Counted from the first letter of the stretch, positions 1-8,537 are shown. The stretch: 64,000 nucleotides of DNA from an uncultured Poribacteria bacterium (GCA_951828385.1 OX639973.1:5261200-5325199); one strand, 5' to 3'. Made by a program: numbers and translations. The notes: a model not told the origin generated them from the sequence alone.

Positions 1-1
1 A

Positions 2-133
2 GTCGCGTCTAAAGAATGCCCTATTTTGTGCAGTGCCTCCTCTGCATTTTGTAGAAAACTCCGACAGTACTGTATTGTTCCAATTGGCACGGAACTTGCT
101 ACCCTTAAACGTGAGTTTAGGGCCAATGTGTAG
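2..133 (+). CDS. C-terminal end of an unidentified protein (partial)
   Basis: A reading frame is open from the window edge to a TAG at 131-133, giving 43 codons. The tail ends in a basic, helix-like stretch (LATLKREFRANV). I do not recognise the family. It lies 111 bases upstream of, and in the same direction as, the next gene. It may be a genuine gene end or a chance open frame; the upstream sequence would decide. Confidence 0.35.
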   Translation, partial: VASKECPILCSASSAFCRKLRQYCIVPIGTELATLKREFRANV

Positions 134-244
134 ATCGGTTTGCTTCCACCCCAAAAGTTATGTATCGGTGGCAAGTTGGACTATAATATAGTTTATCACG
201 ATTCAGAAATGGATGCAATAAAAATTTATTTAGAGAGGCTCGAA

Positions 245-1186
245 ATGCAGAAGAAAAACTACCTCGCGCTCTTTATCCTATGCGGAAGTCTTGTCTACCT
301 CGGTTGTTCCCAAGATTCGGTGCAATTTGAGTGGCGACAAATTGAAAGTGGTACAGGTGAACATCTTTATGGAGTCCATTTTGTAGATGCGAAACACGGA
401 TGGGCAGTTGGGACTGCTGGTATCATACTATCTACTACCAACGGTGGCATGAGCTGGACGGCGGCAGCAGCGTCAAAAGAGACACTCACACAGGTGAGTT
501 TCACAACCCCGAATAACGGTTGGCTTGCGAGCATCGGGAAGGTGCATTATACCGGCAGCAGTGGTGCATCTTGGAATACACAACACCAAGCGCGTGGCGA
601 AGGTAAGAAACCGCCGGGTATCTTGGATCTGTATTTTGTGAGTACGACCGAAGGGTGGGCAGTCGGCGGATCAGGAACTATTCTCCACACAACAGATGGC
701 GGGAGTCGGTGGGAAAACCACAGAGGGCTTTCAGATAAACATTTATGGGGTGTCCATTTTGTTGATCCAAACCATGGGTGGATCGTTGGCGAGGAAGGTG
801 AGGTACTCCATACCCAAGACGGTGGAAAACGGTGGGTTCGCCAGAGAAGCAACGCCGAGCAACCGCTATTTGCTGTTCACTTCGCAAATCAAACGCATGG
901 GTGGATTGTTGGCACAAATGGCTTGATCCTTGGGACGACTGACAGTGGAAAAACATGGCACCGACAGCAGACACCTGTGAATCAAAGTTTACGGGATGTG
1001 GCGTTCCGCGACGAGAACCGCGGATGGGCAGTGGGAGAAAAAGGCTTAATCCTCCATACAACAGATGGTGGGAACTTATGGAGCCGTTATCCGACACCGG
1101 CGCAATATAACTTGCAGGACATCCATCTGCACAAAAACGCCGGTTGGATCGTCGGCGCGAAAGGAACAATCCTGCGGAGTTATTAG
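245..1186 (+). CDS. Ycf48/BNR-type beta-propeller lipoprotein
   Basis: Predicted exported lipoprotein of 313 residues. The N-terminus has a basic start, a hydrophobic segment and a lipobox ending in Cys21 (LVYLGC). The rest is seven repeats of the form GWAVG-x-xG-x-I-L-x-T-TDGG-x-x-W, typical of the Ycf48/HCF136 propeller family, which helps assemble photosystem II in phototrophs but is widespread in non-phototrophs with unknown targets. I chose ATG 245 because a GAGAGG site precedes it and the signal peptide begins there; the frame is open upstream to a TTG at 140. It converges on the WD40 lipoprotein, with 16 bases between the stops. The fold assignment is firm; the role is unknown. Confidence 0.8.
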   Translation: MQKKNYLALFILCGSLVYLGCSQDSVQFEWRQIESGTGEHLYGVHFVDAKHGWAVGTAGIILSTTNGGMSWTAAAASKETLTQVSFTTPNNGWLASIGKVHYTGSSGASWNTQHQARGEGKKPPGILDLYFVSTTEGWAVGGSGTILHTTDGGSRWENHRGLSDKHLWGVHFVDPNHGWIVGEEGEVLHTQDGGKRWVRQRSNAEQPLFAVHFANQTHGWIVGTNGLILGTTDSGKTWHRQQTPVNQSLRDVAFRDENRGWAVGEKGLILHTTDGGNLWSRYPTPAQYNLQDIHLHKNAGWIVGAKGTILRSY

Positions 1187-1202
1187 CATTTGGCTCCGCA
1201 GA

Positions 1203-3167
1203 TCACTTATGTCGCCGCAAAACTGTATCAACATCCCAGAGAAAAACCGCCCCGGACTCACCACTGGCAAGCGTTCTACCATCTGAAGAAAATGCGACGA
1301 CTGAAACAGAACTCTTATTCGCTGTTAAGGTGACCAATCCGCGGCCTGTGGTTGGATCCCACAAACGCGCGGTGCCATCCATTCCTCCACTGGCAAGCAA
1401 GTTTCCATCCGGCGAAAATGCTACCGAATAAACTTCACTGGTATGATGACTATGTCGGCTTTTAGCATGTCCTATCAATGTAAACCGCTTCTCACGGGTG
1501 CGCACATTCCATAAACGGATTGTGGGATCCTGAATTCCACCGCCACTCGCAAGGTGCTGCCCATCAGGAGAAAATGTGAGGACTTCAGTGCCGTACTTCT
1601 CTGGAAAGGTGTTTAGCAAACTACCGGTCTGAATATCCCATAAATGAATTTCTGATAGCCATCCGCCGCTCGCAAGGCGCTGCCCATCAGGAGAAAACAC
1701 CACCGTTTTGAATTCTCTACCGTTGCCTGTGAAAGTCTTTAACAAGCCGCCTGTCTCTACATTCCATAGTTGGACTGTCGCTTCTCTACCAGCACTCGCA
1801 AGGGTTTGGGCATCTGGAGAAAACGCGAGCGCATTAATCCCTTTATGGTCTGAAACGGTTTTCAACAGTTCACCGGTTTCAGGGTTCCACAAACGGAGCG
1901 TCTTATCTGGAAAACGTCCACTACTTGCGAGGGTACGCCCATCCGAAGATATGGCTACAGCAATGATTGGTCCCGTGTGTCCAGTGAGAACGCGCAACAG
2001 GTGTCCCGTGTGTCTATCCCACAAGCGAATTTTATCATCTCCACTTACACTTGCAAGCCACTCACCATCTGGAGATAACGCTACATCAACACCCCAGCCT
2101 ATATGCTCCATGAAGACTTTTTTCTCATGCCCCGTTTCGGCATCCCATATTCTCAGCGTGTTGTCAGAACTTGCACTTGCAAGCGTATCTCCGTTTGGAG
2201 AAAAGGCAAGGGCACGAACCAGGTCCGTATGCCCTTTGAAAGTTTTCAATAAATCTCCAGTACGCGCATCCCACATCCGCAACGTTGTATCACCTTTGCT
2301 ACCTCCAGTTACTATAAGACCGTTTGCAGAAAAGGCTAAGGTATAGATCGAACCCGTGTGTCCTATAAGTCTATGGGTCCGTTTTTCGGTGTGGACATCC
2401 CATACATAGAGGTCCCTATCATCGTAATCGTACCCGGTAACAGCGGCGAGGGCCTGACTATCCGGAGAGAACACCATGGAAACAACTGTTCCTGGGGCAC
2501 CTAAGATATCTCGGTGTTCACCGGTTTCAGGGTTCCACAAATCAACGTATCCGAACTGCCAATCTCCGCGGCCGAGCGCGAGTGTTTGTCCATCTGGAGA
2601 AAACGCTGCAGAATTGGCTGGTGCGACGGCTCCAGGATCTCTGAAGGTTTTCAGCAAATCGCCAGTCTGCACATCCCACACCCGGAGCGCGTATCCATCA
2701 CGCGCGAAACTCATGAGGCTGCGGCCGTCTGGAGAAAACGCCATGGAAACCACCCGCATTAGTCCCCCTACAACTTCCGGATGGCTTTTCTCCAAACCAA
2801 AGGTTTTCAGCAGCTTCCCAGAACGTACAGCCCACACAGATAGCGTATAGTGCCCACTTCCACCAGCAAGTCTACGGGAATCGGCAGAGAAGGCAATAGC
2901 AGTGACCTTACCCTTATCTGCAGTTATTAGGCTGCGTGCGCTATAAGTTTCTGTATCATAGAGCCAAATTCCAACTGAAGTCGCTACTGCAAGCAGCTCA
3001 CCATCAGGCGAGAACTTTAGATCCTCTATTCCGCCCTTACCAACGCGCAATTTAGCACCTTCGGGCAATTCCCACTGTGTATAATCCCTGTCTTGTGTGC
3101 ATCCACTTAACAGAAAGCAAACGCATGCAGATAGATGAATAGCAGTTAAAAAACGGAAATGTTTCAT
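1203..3167 (-). CDS. WD40-repeat lipoprotein (14 blades)
   Basis: A 654-residue exported lipoprotein. The signal segment ends in a lipobox (LLSGC). Fourteen FSPDG-type WD40 motifs follow, enough for two seven-blade propellers, most ending in a LWD-type strand. ATG 3167 fits the signal peptide; the frame runs further upstream without a better start. The mature N-terminus (DYTQWELP, then a RVGKGG stretch) is nearly the same as the start of the WD40 part of the sigma-factor fusion at 25.5 kb, so the two propellers are paralogues. It follows the BMP lipoprotein gene by 70 bases on the same strand and may be co-transcribed. It probably acts as a protein-binding scaffold on the outer face of a membrane; the ligand is unknown. 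Confidence 0.85.
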   Translation of the reverse strand: MKHFRFLTAIHLSACVCFLLSGCTQDRDYTQWELPEGAKLRVGKGGIEDLKFSPDGELLAVATSVGIWLYDTETYSARSLITADKGKVTAIAFSADSRRLAGGSGHYTLSVWAVRSGKLLKTFGLEKSHPEVVGGLMRVVSMAFSPDGRSLMSFARDGYALRVWDVQTGDLLKTFRDPGAVAPANSAAFSPDGQTLALGRGDWQFGYVDLWNPETGEHRDILGAPGTVVSMVFSPDSQALAAVTGYDYDDRDLYVWDVHTEKRTHRLIGHTGSIYTLAFSANGLIVTGGSKGDTTLRMWDARTGDLLKTFKGHTDLVRALAFSPNGDTLASASSDNTLRIWDAETGHEKKVFMEHIGWGVDVALSPDGEWLASVSGDDKIRLWDRHTGHLLRVLTGHTGPIIAVAISSDGRTLASSGRFPDKTLRLWNPETGELLKTVSDHKGINALAFSPDAQTLASAGREATVQLWNVETGGLLKTFTGNGREFKTVVFSPDGQRLASGGWLSEIHLWDIQTGSLLNTFPEKYGTEVLTFSPDGQHLASGGGIQDPTIRLWNVRTREKRFTLIGHAKSRHSHHTSEVYSVAFSPDGNLLASGGMDGTARLWDPTTGRGLVTLTANKSSVSVVAFSSDGRTLASGESGAVFLWDVDTVLRRHK

Positions 3168-3237
3168 TTTTTTTCTATCTTTAGAGAATTTAAGGACAAA
3201 GGAAGTCCGCTGTTCCAGGGTGGAACTATCGCCAACA

Positions 3238-4287
3238 TTACTCGCGCGGAAGTGAAACTGTATCAGGCACAACAATCTCGCCAGCAATGATTTTCGCTTT
3301 TAGCGATTCAACAGTCGCTACGATGTCCTCTGAAAGTAAAGACTGGTTGTGTTCATCAACGGCATAACTCACACTACCATCCTTGAGCCCAAAATATCGG
3401 ATACCTGCCATAAAATTGCCCGCAGCGGTTTCTTGGACAATCCGCTCTACGGAAGTCGAAAGTTCTTTGACCATGCTCGTCAAGACTCTCCCGGGGGCGA
3501 GAGGGTTGCCGTTGGAATCCACCCAAATGATGAACTTTTGTTGTTCCTGTGCTGCTTCAAGCACACCGTGCCCGGCACCGCCAGCAGCGACATAAATCAC
3601 ATCAACACCACTGTCATATTGTGCTAATGCGAGCGCCTTCGCCTTGTCCGGCTGACCGAATCCGGTTGCATCTTTGCTGATGTATGCTACAGTGACTTCA
3701 GCGTCTGGATTGACCGCGTGAATTCCAGCAACGTAACCCGCTTCAAATTCGTGTAACAACGGCACATCTGCACCGCCAATGTAGCCGATCTTACCGCTCT
3801 CCGTTTTTAATCCCGCAATCGCCCCAACCAGAAATGAGCCTTCGTTTGCCTTATAGTTGATGGACGCCACATTCGGAATGTCAAGCAGGACATCAAAAAT
3901 TGCGAACTTGACATCAGGAAATTCGGGGGCTACGTTCGCGAGCGGTTCTCCCATTTGGTAACCCGCAGTTAAGACGAGATCTGAATTTTGTGCAGCCGCT
4001 CTTAACAACATTTCTGATGCCACCGCATCGCCTTCCACTCCGCTAACTTCAGTCAGATTAATCCCAAGTGCTGCTTCAGCAGCTTTTACACCGATATGGA
4101 AACTATCACAGTAAGCCGAATCGCCAACACAGTCGCTTGGGTAAACCATCGTCACGCTAAGCCGGGTGGTATCTGTTTCGCTTGGGATCTCAGAAAGGAT
4201 TACATCCTGAATAGCATCACAACCGCAGATTAAAAATAGTCCGAACGCTAAGAAAAGATATTTGCTTAGAACACTTAAATTTTTCAT
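3238..4287 (-). CDS. BMP/PnrA family substrate-binding lipoprotein
   Basis: Predicted binding protein of 349 residues for an ABC importer of the BMP (Med/PnrA) family, whose known members bind purine nucleosides. A lipobox ends at Cys23 (LFLICGC). The body has the family pattern: an early VTMVYPSDCVGD strand, GAIAGL, a KIGYIGG strand and a VIYVAAGGAGHG segment near the ligand cleft. ATG 4287 is chosen over the upstream ATG because the signal peptide starts there. No permease or ATPase gene is adjacent, so the transporter would be encoded elsewhere, or the protein serves as a sensor. The WD40 lipoprotein follows on the same strand. Confidence 0.85.
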   Translation of the reverse strand: MKNLSVLSKYLFLAFGLFLICGCDAIQDVILSEIPSETDTTRLSVTMVYPSDCVGDSAYCDSFHIGVKAAEAALGINLTEVSGVEGDAVASEMLLRAAAQNSDLVLTAGYQMGEPLANVAPEFPDVKFAIFDVLLDIPNVASINYKANEGSFLVGAIAGLKTESGKIGYIGGADVPLLHEFEAGYVAGIHAVNPDAEVTVAYISKDATGFGQPDKAKALALAQYDSGVDVIYVAAGGAGHGVLEAAQEQQKFIIWVDSNGNPLAPGRVLTSMVKELSTSVERIVQETAAGNFMAGIRYFGLKDGSVSYAVDEHNQSLLSEDIVATVESLKAKIIAGEIVVPDTVSLPRE

Positions 4288-4378
4288 CAATCTTCGGGCA
4301 GGAGACCCCTGCATTTATGTAGGGGAGGAATGCCCGTCCTTGTGCATTAGATCACAGCGTTTTTTTTTGAAAAAACAC

Positions 4379-4407
4379 TTGACAATCTAAGCGAATTGTG
4401 GTTTAAT
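4379..4407 (+). promoter_or_regulatory. Sigma-70-type promoter at the left end of the TnpB element
   Basis: TTGACA at 4379-4384, a 17-base spacer and TTTAAT at 4402-4407. The -35 box overlaps the TTGAC pentamer that may be the insertion target. The same arrangement is seen at the left end of the non-autonomous element at 32950. Confidence 0.6.
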
Positions 4408-4504
4408 ATATACATCACGTTGGCAGGCATATTGAGCGTTATCTCTTGGTAACGTGCCTGCCTACCCACTCAATAGGGGTTAAAGACGTGATACGTGAAA
4501 TCCA

Positions 4505-5662
4505 ATGGCGAAAAAACGAAAGCGAAAACAAAAACGCACGCGTCGGACGCATAAATATCAGATACGCGAACATCCGCAAAATATGCGACTCGGCAATATG
4601 CTTGACGACTTGGGCGACGTGCATAATCACTTCCTTGCTTTGGAAAAACGGTATTATCGCCGATATGGTTTGTATGCGGGACGGTATCGCTTGCAACCGC
4701 ATTTGACGAAGTTGTTGAAACGCACAAAGCACCATTGGGCGTGGATACCCCGCGACACACTTGATGAAGTGATTGTCCGTATCCATATCACTTATGAACG
4801 CTTTTTTGACGGTCTCGGGGGATTGCCGAAGTTCAAACGCAAAGACCGTTATCGTTCTGCTAAGTTCGAGTCTGCCTACAAACTCGAAGAAGGACGTGTC
4901 CGTATTTCGTTTAAGGCATGGGATGAATCCTCGCAAACCTTTAAATTCAACAAACGCTGGTTTTCTTTTCACCAGCACCGTGAATGGAAAGGACATGTCC
5001 GCTATATCCAAATCCTTCGGGATGCCGTTGGCACATTTTGGTTGTATGTCGTCAGTGATGATGCCTCGACCGACCCCTATTCTGCTACAGGTGAGAGCGT
5101 AGGAATAGATTTCGGTATGGATACCTACTTGACGCTGAACACCGGTGAAAAAATCGAACATCCGCAACCTTTGAAACAGTCCTTGACCGAACTTCGCAAG
5201 CTTAACAAAAGCCTTTCGCGTAAAGTCAAAGGCTCTAACAATTGGTGGCGTGCGGTCCGAGAACTCGCGAGACTGTATCGGCATATTGCCAACCAACGCA
5301 AAGATTGGCATTGGAAACTTGCTACTAACCTGTGTAAAAGGTTTGATACGATCGTCACCGAGACGCTGAACCTTGACGGTATGAAACGCCTGTGGGGACG
5401 TAAAGTCTCCGACCTTTCTTTCGGGCAGTTTGTTGAGATTCTGAAGTTCAAGTGTTTCAAACATAAGCGTGAGTTCCTACAAATCGGACAGTGGACACCG
5501 ACAACTAAACCGTGTTCCGATTGTGGATACCATAATAAGAACCTAACACTTGATGATAGGCAGTGGACATGTCCGGAATGTGGTTCACACCACGATCGAG
5601 ACATCAACGCTGCGATAAACATCTTGAGGGCTGCTTGTGGTCCCTCTGTGGAGCAGATGTAA
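4505..5662 (+). CDS. tnpB: TnpB RNA-guided nuclease (IS605 OrfB family)
   Basis: A 385-residue TnpB. The RuvC-like catalytic residues are all present: Asp202 (GIDFG), Glu286 (VTETLN) and Asp366 (HDRDINAA). A four-cysteine zinc finger (CSDCG and CPECG) lies between the last two. The N-terminus is strongly basic (KKRKRKQKR), as usual for nucleic-acid binding. Family members are guided by an RNA made from the element's right end and cut DNA beside a target-adjacent motif, keeping the element at its site. With the full triad this copy looks active. A 341-residue open frame on the opposite strand is only its shadow. No upstream Shine-Dalgarno site is obvious. Confidence 0.92.
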   Translation: MAKKRKRKQKRTRRTHKYQIREHPQNMRLGNMLDDLGDVHNHFLALEKRYYRRYGLYAGRYRLQPHLTKLLKRTKHHWAWIPRDTLDEVIVRIHITYERFFDGLGGLPKFKRKDRYRSAKFESAYKLEEGRVRISFKAWDESSQTFKFNKRWFSFHQHREWKGHVRYIQILRDAVGTFWLYVVSDDASTDPYSATGESVGIDFGMDTYLTLNTGEKIEHPQPLKQSLTELRKLNKSLSRKVKGSNNWWRAVRELARLYRHIANQRKDWHWKLATNLCKRFDTIVTETLNLDGMKRLWGRKVSDLSFGQFVEILKFKCFKHKREFLQIGQWTPTTKPCSDCGYHNKNLTLDDRQWTCPECGSHHDRDINAAINILRAACGPSVEQM

Positions 5663-5726
5663 GACGTTTTCTCGAAAACGCTAATTGCTACGAAGCACAA
5701 GCCCCTGCCTTTAGGTAGTGGGTGCC
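5663..5726 (+). ncRNA. Putative right-end guide RNA scaffold (omega-RNA/reRNA)
   Basis: In TnpB elements the guide RNA scaffold covers the end of tnpB and the right end, and the guide is the flanking DNA. Here 5663-5726 holds a stem (TTTTCTCGAAAA region) and the CCCCTGCC/GGTAGTGGG hairpin. The stretch is conserved in sequence at 33280-33357. The 5' limit is unknown and probably lies within tnpB. The inferred guide begins near 5732. Confidence 0.5.
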
Positions 5727-5804
5727 TTGACGTTTCCTCCGTAAAATTTTTATGATAAATATGAAGTGTGAAAAATTATTCCAGTAAGGTAGTGCGATTA
5801 GCCG

Positions 5805-7424
5805 CTACACGCCTATCGCATATCCATCGCGGCGCGGGTCCGCACCGCCCATAAAACTCCCCTCTTCGGGATCAAAAGCGATACCGTGACCGCCCCCTAC
5901 CGTTGCTGTCCAGTCGGGTAAGACCTCTACCTCATGCCCGCGTGCTTCTAATGCTGCACGGACCGCGACAGGGATACGTCCCTCCATACTGACGTGTTTA
6001 CCCGGATTTACCAATCGAATACGGGGGGCTTCGATCGCCGCTTGAACGTTCATTCCATGTTCAATTAAATTTAACACCATCTGCAGTGTGGTCTGAAGGA
6101 TACCGTGGCTGCCTGGTGTGCCGATTGCGGCGAACGGATTCCCACCTTTCCAAACTTGACACGGTGCCATACACATCTCTATCCGCTTATGCGGTCCAAC
6201 GGCGTTCGGACTCTCTGGAATCCTGTCAAACCAGTTCATGAAATTGTTAAGGAACATCCCCGTTGAACCGAGAATTACGCCTGAGCCGAAAGGTTGTCCG
6301 AGACTTTGGGTCACCGCGACGATATTACCCGCTGCATCAGCGGTGTCAAAATGGGTTGTGCATTCGGTTGTCCAATCGTTAGCGATGATTTCACCGGGGA
6401 GTTTGTCCTTTGACCACCGCTCACCACCGCTCACTGCTGCGTGTTCACCAATGCGTTCGCGCTGTGCCTGTGCATAGGCCTTAGATAACAACCTTTCGAT
6501 CGGCGGGTTCGGACGCGGCGCGTACTCGGCTCTATCCGCACTCGCCAGTTTAATCGCTTCAATCAGGAGATGCAGGTATTCTGGCGTATTGTGTCCGAGT
6601 TCACCAAGCGCATCGTTCTCTAAGATATTCAGCGTCTCTAAGTACTGAAAACCGGAACACGGCGGGGGCGGGCAATATACTTCGTAATCTTTGTAGGTAA
6701 CAGAGAGGGGTTCCTGCCACTCCACCTCAAAGTCAGCCAAATCCTTTTCAGTAATCAGCCCATCGGTTTCTTCCGAAAAACGGACAATCTCTTTGGCAAT
6801 GTCACCGCGATAGAACGCTTCTGCGCCGCCTTCCGCAACCGTGCGAAATGTTTGCGCGAGATCTTTCTGCACCAAAACTTCACCCGGATGTGGGGTCCTC
6901 CCACGTGAGGCGATAACCTCTGCAGCCCGTTCCGAAAAATAGTGATACGCACCTGCCATGAATTCCGCATTCTTGACAGTGACGGCGTATCCATTTTCTG
7001 CCAATTCAATCGCTGGCGCGAAGACATCCGCATGATCCATACTGCCGTAATGTTCCAGGAGTGCCAACCATCCGCCACATCCACCAGGCACCATACCCGC
7101 GCGAATACCGATTTGCTGACTTTCGAGTGTTGGATAGACATCCAGTGTCGCTGCGTATGGAGCAGTACCCAGATAATCTAACACGCGGTGCCTTTTTTCC
7201 TTAGCACTATAGATTAGCATATACCCGTTGCCAGCAATACCCGACATATAAGGCTCAACAACGTTAAGCGTTGAAGCGACAGCGACTGCTGCATCAAACG
7301 CATTACCGCCAGCAAGCAACATACGCGCGCCAGCGAGACTTGCGAGCGGATGCGCGCTTGTCGCCATTCCGTGTGTACCCGTTACTGTGGAGCGGTGCGT
7401 TATACCATGAGATGGAAATGCCAT
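5805..7424 (-). CDS. ggt: Gamma-glutamyltransferase family protein
   Basis: A 539-residue Ntn-hydrolase of the gamma-glutamyltransferase family, which transfers or hydrolyses the gamma-glutamyl group of glutathione and related compounds. The proenzyme would be cut before Thr356 in the sequence TTHFDTADAAGN, which makes that Thr the nucleophile. The GGNAFDAAVA stretch near the N-terminus and the late PGSHGI loop also fit. No signal peptide is visible at the N-terminus (MAFPSHGITHRS), so the protein may be cytoplasmic, unlike the periplasmic E. coli enzyme. The glutaredoxin-like gene lies 33 bases upstream on the same strand or more, depending on the start chosen, which hints at a shared thiol-related role. 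Confidence 0.88.
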   Translation of the reverse strand: MAFPSHGITHRSTVTGTHGMATSAHPLASLAGARMLLAGGNAFDAAVAVASTLNVVEPYMSGIAGNGYMLIYSAKEKRHRVLDYLGTAPYAATLDVYPTLESQQIGIRAGMVPGGCGGWLALLEHYGSMDHADVFAPAIELAENGYAVTVKNAEFMAGAYHYFSERAAEVIASRGRTPHPGEVLVQKDLAQTFRTVAEGGAEAFYRGDIAKEIVRFSEETDGLITEKDLADFEVEWQEPLSVTYKDYEVYCPPPPCSGFQYLETLNILENDALGELGHNTPEYLHLLIEAIKLASADRAEYAPRPNPPIERLLSKAYAQAQRERIGEHAAVSGGERWSKDKLPGEIIANDWTTECTTHFDTADAAGNIVAVTQSLGQPFGSGVILGSTGMFLNNFMNWFDRIPESPNAVGPHKRIEMCMAPCQVWKGGNPFAAIGTPGSHGILQTTLQMVLNLIEHGMNVQAAIEAPRIRLVNPGKHVSMEGRIPVAVRAALEARGHEVEVLPDWTATVGGGHGIAFDPEEGSFMGGADPRRDGYAIGV

Positions 7425-7457
7425 AGTGATCTCCTCAGGTTCTGACCCGTTTCGGGA

Positions 7458-7733
7458 TTACAAATCCCGCCTATCAATGAAATGCCTCCGAACCCAGTGC
7501 CAGCGTAGCTGCCACATCAATTTCCAACGCGTAACGTGATGCGTAAAAAGCGGCTGCCCATCCAACTCAAGCACAGGAATCCGATACTTATATTTCGTGA
7601 AGAGTCTTAGATCTTTCGTAATGTCAATTTCTTCCACGGTCATAAACGATGCCTTCGCACTGATGTTCTGGAGAACTGCCTTTGCCTCGTCACAGAGTGG
7701 ACAATCCTGTTTGGTGTAGAATTGAAGTTGCAT
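7458..7733 (-). CDS. Glutaredoxin-like/DUF836 thiol protein
   Basis: A 91-residue thioredoxin-fold protein. The first strand (MQLQFYTK) leads into a CPLC active-site motif (DCPLCDEA), and the IPVLELDGQ stretch has the cis-Pro typical of the fold. This matches the DUF836/glutaredoxin-like group of short proteins. ATG 7733 puts the start just before strand one; an ATG at 7778 adds 15 residues and neither has a strong ribosome site. It precedes the gamma-glutamyltransferase gene on the same strand, so a link to glutathione or thiol redox is plausible. Confidence 0.75.
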   Translation of the reverse strand: MQLQFYTKQDCPLCDEAKAVLQNISAKASFMTVEEIDITKDLRLFTKYKYRIPVLELDGQPLFTHHVTRWKLMWQLRWHWVRRHFIDRRDL

Positions 7734-7917
7734 CGGTTTGGCTTTCAACGGCATCATCCAGAAGTCAGCGTGAGGCATATCTTTTTGTTTTGACCCAGAA
7801 TCAGAAATTGTAAAATAAGTATACTATATTTTCGTCTAATAGTCACCGAAAAAAGAAGGCAGACTGTCCGCATCTGAATCTGTAACCGATTTGCAAACGC
7901 AACGTTTATACACTCAC

Positions 7918-7947
7918 ACATGTCTACATGTCTACATGTCTACATGT
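7918..7947 (+). promoter_or_regulatory. Four 8-bp direct repeats (iteron-like operator)
   Basis: ACATGT occurs at 7918, 7926, 7934 and 7942 with an exact 8-base period (ACATGTCT). Each core is palindromic. The array ends 13 bases before the parA remnant and about 60 before the RHH gene. RHH repressors of partition operons often bind short iterated sites like these, so it may be this protein's operator or a centromere-like site. The function is inferred. Confidence 0.55.
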
Positions 7948-7959
7948 GCGGAGGCGTAA

Positions 7960-8019
7960 ATGAAGGTTATGGTAATTCTATCAAGCAAGGGTGGAGCGAG
8001 GAGGTCTGATGGCAAATAA
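7960..8019 (+). pseudogene. ParA N-terminal remnant
   Basis: ATG 7960 starts a 19-residue frame, MKVMVILSSKGGARRSDGK. It reads like the start of a ParA partition ATPase (strand, then the KGG of the deviant Walker A box) but breaks off where GKT should follow and meets a stop at 8017. A GGAGG site (7950-7954) precedes it. The fusion point leads straight into the ribosome site and start of the RHH gene, as if nearly all of parA had been deleted. It could still act as a translated leader peptide. Confidence 0.6.
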
Positions 8020-8275
8020 ACCCACACTCGCAGAAACATTGAGCGGTACCGATCAAATTCGGCAAGAGGCAGTTAATATGGAAACGACACCGAAACCGAC
8101 AGCAATGGTACCGCCATCGCGTCAAGGGAAAAAGATGATTTCGGGACATTTTGATAAAGATGTGCATCGGCAGTTGAAAATGCTCGCCTTGGAGAAGGAG
8201 ACGAGTATTCAAGACCTGCTGAGCCAAGCGTTGAACGCGCTGTTCGAGCGGAACGACAAGCCGCCGATAGCGTGA
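8009..8275 (+). CDS. Ribbon-helix-helix partition/antitoxin-like protein
   Basis: An 88-residue protein with a loose N-terminal half and a C-terminal ribbon-helix-helix domain (ISGHFDKDVHRQLKMLAL, then helices ending NALFERN). This resembles the RHH partners of ParA on plasmids and chromids, and antitoxin-like RHH proteins. ATG 8009 follows a strong GAGGAGG site at 7998-8004. The gene overlaps the parA remnant at its start and the next frame at its stop (GTGA). As an RHH protein it should bind DNA as a dimer, probably at the ACATGT repeats upstream. With no intact ParA, a partition role seems lost. Confidence 0.7.
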   Translation: MANKPTLAETLSGTDQIRQEAVNMETTPKPTAMVPPSRQGKKMISGHFDKDVHRQLKMLALEKETSIQDLLSQALNALFERNDKPPIA

Positions 8276-8292
8276 ACCTTCCGGAGGATACA

Positions 8293-8490
8293 ATGATTTC
8301 AAACGCGAATTGGAGAGTTTTAGAGAAAACCAATCGGATGCTCGCGTTGAACTGGGAAGCCCTCAAACGCGCACGCGCAACCGAGGATAAACATACCATC
8401 AAGATGGCTGAGATGAAGTACTTTCAGGCGTTGCAAAGCGTGATTGTATCAACGCAAAACGCGGCTGCTCAACAGACTATCTTAAAGTAG
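8293..8490 (+). CDS. Small hypothetical helical protein
   Basis: A 65-residue protein, mostly helical and charged, with no family I recognise. ATG 8293 has a GGAGG site at 8283-8287; a GTG at 8272 overlapping the previous stop is possible but lacks such a site. It lies 17 bases after the RHH gene and is followed by a terminator at 8538, so the two genes probably form a short operon. Confidence 0.6.
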   Translation: MISNANWRVLEKTNRMLALNWEALKRARATEDKHTIKMAEMKYFQALQSVIVSTQNAAAQQTILK

Positions 8491-8537
8491 ATCACTCTCT
8501 TCAACGCCTTTTGGGTCTACTATAAAGTTGCGATAAG

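Larger units (their letters stand above)
4384..5731 (+). mobile_element. IS200/IS605-superfamily element carrying only tnpB
   Basis: The left end has an imperfect hairpin with arms GGCAGGCA (4422-4429) and TGCCTGCC (4455-4462). The right end has the hairpin CCCCTGCC-TTTA-GGTAGTGGG (5702-5722) followed by TTGAC at 5727-5731. TTGAC also lies just outside the left end (4379-4383), in keeping with transposition next to a TTGAC-like pentamer. There is no TnpA, so movement would need a transposase in trans. The right end is closely matched by 33313-33357. Exact ends are inferred. Confidence 0.75.

Noticed and set aside
678-1169. 163-residue minus-strand frame inside the Ycf48-like gene
   Set aside because: Shadow of a repetitive coding sequence; the sense strand has a signal peptide and seven clear repeats.
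1708-2346. Plus-strand frame inside the WD40 lipoprotein gene
   Set aside because: The repeated FHSWTVASLPALA-like text is the antisense of WD40 motifs.
4439-5464. 341-residue open frame antisense to tnpB
   Set aside because: It lies wholly inside tnpB, has no recognisable domain, and its length follows from the codon bias of the sense gene.
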